A DNA stretch of 64,000 nucleotides from Vibrio plantisponsor (GTDB lineage: Bacteria; Pseudomonadota; Gammaproteobacteria; Enterobacterales; Vibrionaceae), in contig NZ_JABEQC010000006.1 of the NCBI RefSeq assembly GCF_013041605.1, positions 1-64,000 on the forward strand, in the 5' to 3' direction. The stretch's first letter is position 1. Each line of letters starts with the position of its first letter. The position numbers and the translations under genes were made by a program. The notes below the pieces were generated by a model, which was not told the DNA's origin, ran no database searches, and saw only the letters and a list, made by a program, of their open reading frames with translations. Positions 63,760 to 64,000 of this stretch are shown here, piece by piece.

Positions 63760-64000
63760 TTGAACGCAGCTGAAATCATGACTCAGTTTAACTGCTATGA
63801 GCGTATGCATATTGAAATACCCGGTTGGGAGATCTATTCGGACACTACGCTTGTCAGGGTAGTGTCTCCTGATGAAGATGGGAGCTTTATTGCCTATTTC
63901 AATTTAGATAGCTCAAAGGCGTCTGAAGTCATTGATCAGCAAATGGAGTATTTCTACCGCTTAGGTAAAAACTTTGAATGGAAGGTTTACGATTTCGATA
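63760..64000 (+). CDS. Probable GNAT-family acetyltransferase (3' end outside window)
   Basis: A frame starting TTG at 63760 behind GAGAGGG reads MNAAEIMTQFNCYERMHIEI, then PGWEIYSDTTLVRVV and FEWKVYDFD, running off the right edge after 80 codons. The pattern resembles the N-terminus of a GNAT N-acetyltransferase common in Vibrio. Substrate is unknown. An alternative start is the ATG at 63778. Confidence 0.55.
   Translation, partial: MNAAEIMTQFNCYERMHIEIPGWEIYSDTTLVRVVSPDEDGSFIAYFNLDSSKASEVIDQQMEYFYRLGKNFEWKVYDFD

Noticed and set aside
1-64000. Mobile elements, prophage, CRISPR, toxin-antitoxin or defence genes
   Set aside because: No transposase, integrase, repeat array or defence-type protein is recognisable. 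The chemoreceptor remnant is the only clear scar.

Overview
The window looks like chromosomal DNA of a marine gammaproteobacterium of the Vibrio group. The evidence is moderate GC with AT-rich intergenic spaces, a Vibrio-type DUF3316 secreted protein, the rlmI/acylphosphatase/tusE/yccA block, many GGDEF proteins, and a short CysG carrying a vestigial methyltransferase tail. I see no rRNA, tRNA, phage, insertion sequence or CRISPR array. The species cannot be named from sequence alone.

Left end (1-3306): the 5' part of kduD (ketodeoxyuronate catabolism) with a KdgR-like box, an alkaline phosphatase lipoprotein, and a DUF3299 protein with a Pho-box-like direct repeat in the intergenic space.

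Purine locus 1 (3387-11591): an allantoinase (puuE) and a GntR/FCD regulator on the minus strand. Divergent from them is a tightly packed plus-strand operon: SBF-like transporter, amidase, oxamate amidohydrolase-like Ntn hydrolase, ureidoglycine-glyoxylate aminotransferase-like protein and allantoate amidohydrolase. TTGTATACAA-type palindromes lie in the divergent promoter.

Middle accessory region (11661-30095): an SbmA-type peptide transporter, a class IV branched-chain aminotransferase, a TRAP transporter (dctPQM), a divergent sensor kinase/response regulator/LysR operon, and a CoA-transferase/SDR/thiolase operon that probably degrades a short-chain hydroxy- or keto-acid. Then come a lipolytic hydrolase beside the decayed 3' end of a chemoreceptor gene, an AT-rich spacer, a DUF3316 protein, an NlpI-like lipoprotein and a chemoreceptor with a duplicated helical sensor module.

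Purine locus 2 (30283-45350): a seven-gene minus-strand operon xdhA-xdhB-xdhC-uraD-uraH-guaD-puuD, a BMP/Nup-type nucleoside or purine ABC transporter, and a RutR-like TetR regulator followed by a DUF5718 gene. Three sites close to the RutR consensus TTGACCA-NN-TGGTCAA lie upstream of xdhA, the BMP gene, and between the ABC ATPase and the regulator. TGTATACA sites like those at locus 1 also occur upstream of the BMP gene. Together the two loci encode guanine/xanthine to urate, 5-hydroxyisourate, OHCU, allantoin, allantoate, ureidoglycine, oxalurate and oxamate. The hydrolysis of oxalurate is the one step without an obvious enzyme, and the amidase is a candidate.

Right end (45419-64000): two divergent diguanylate cyclase genes (CHASE-GGDEF and beta-propeller-GGDEF), then more conserved genes: rlmI, acylphosphatase, tusE, yccA, the aapJQMP amino acid ABC transporter, a siroheme-synthase-like gene, a HAD phosphatase, queE-queC, a TPR-GGDEF protein, and the start of a probable acetyltransferase cut by the window edge.
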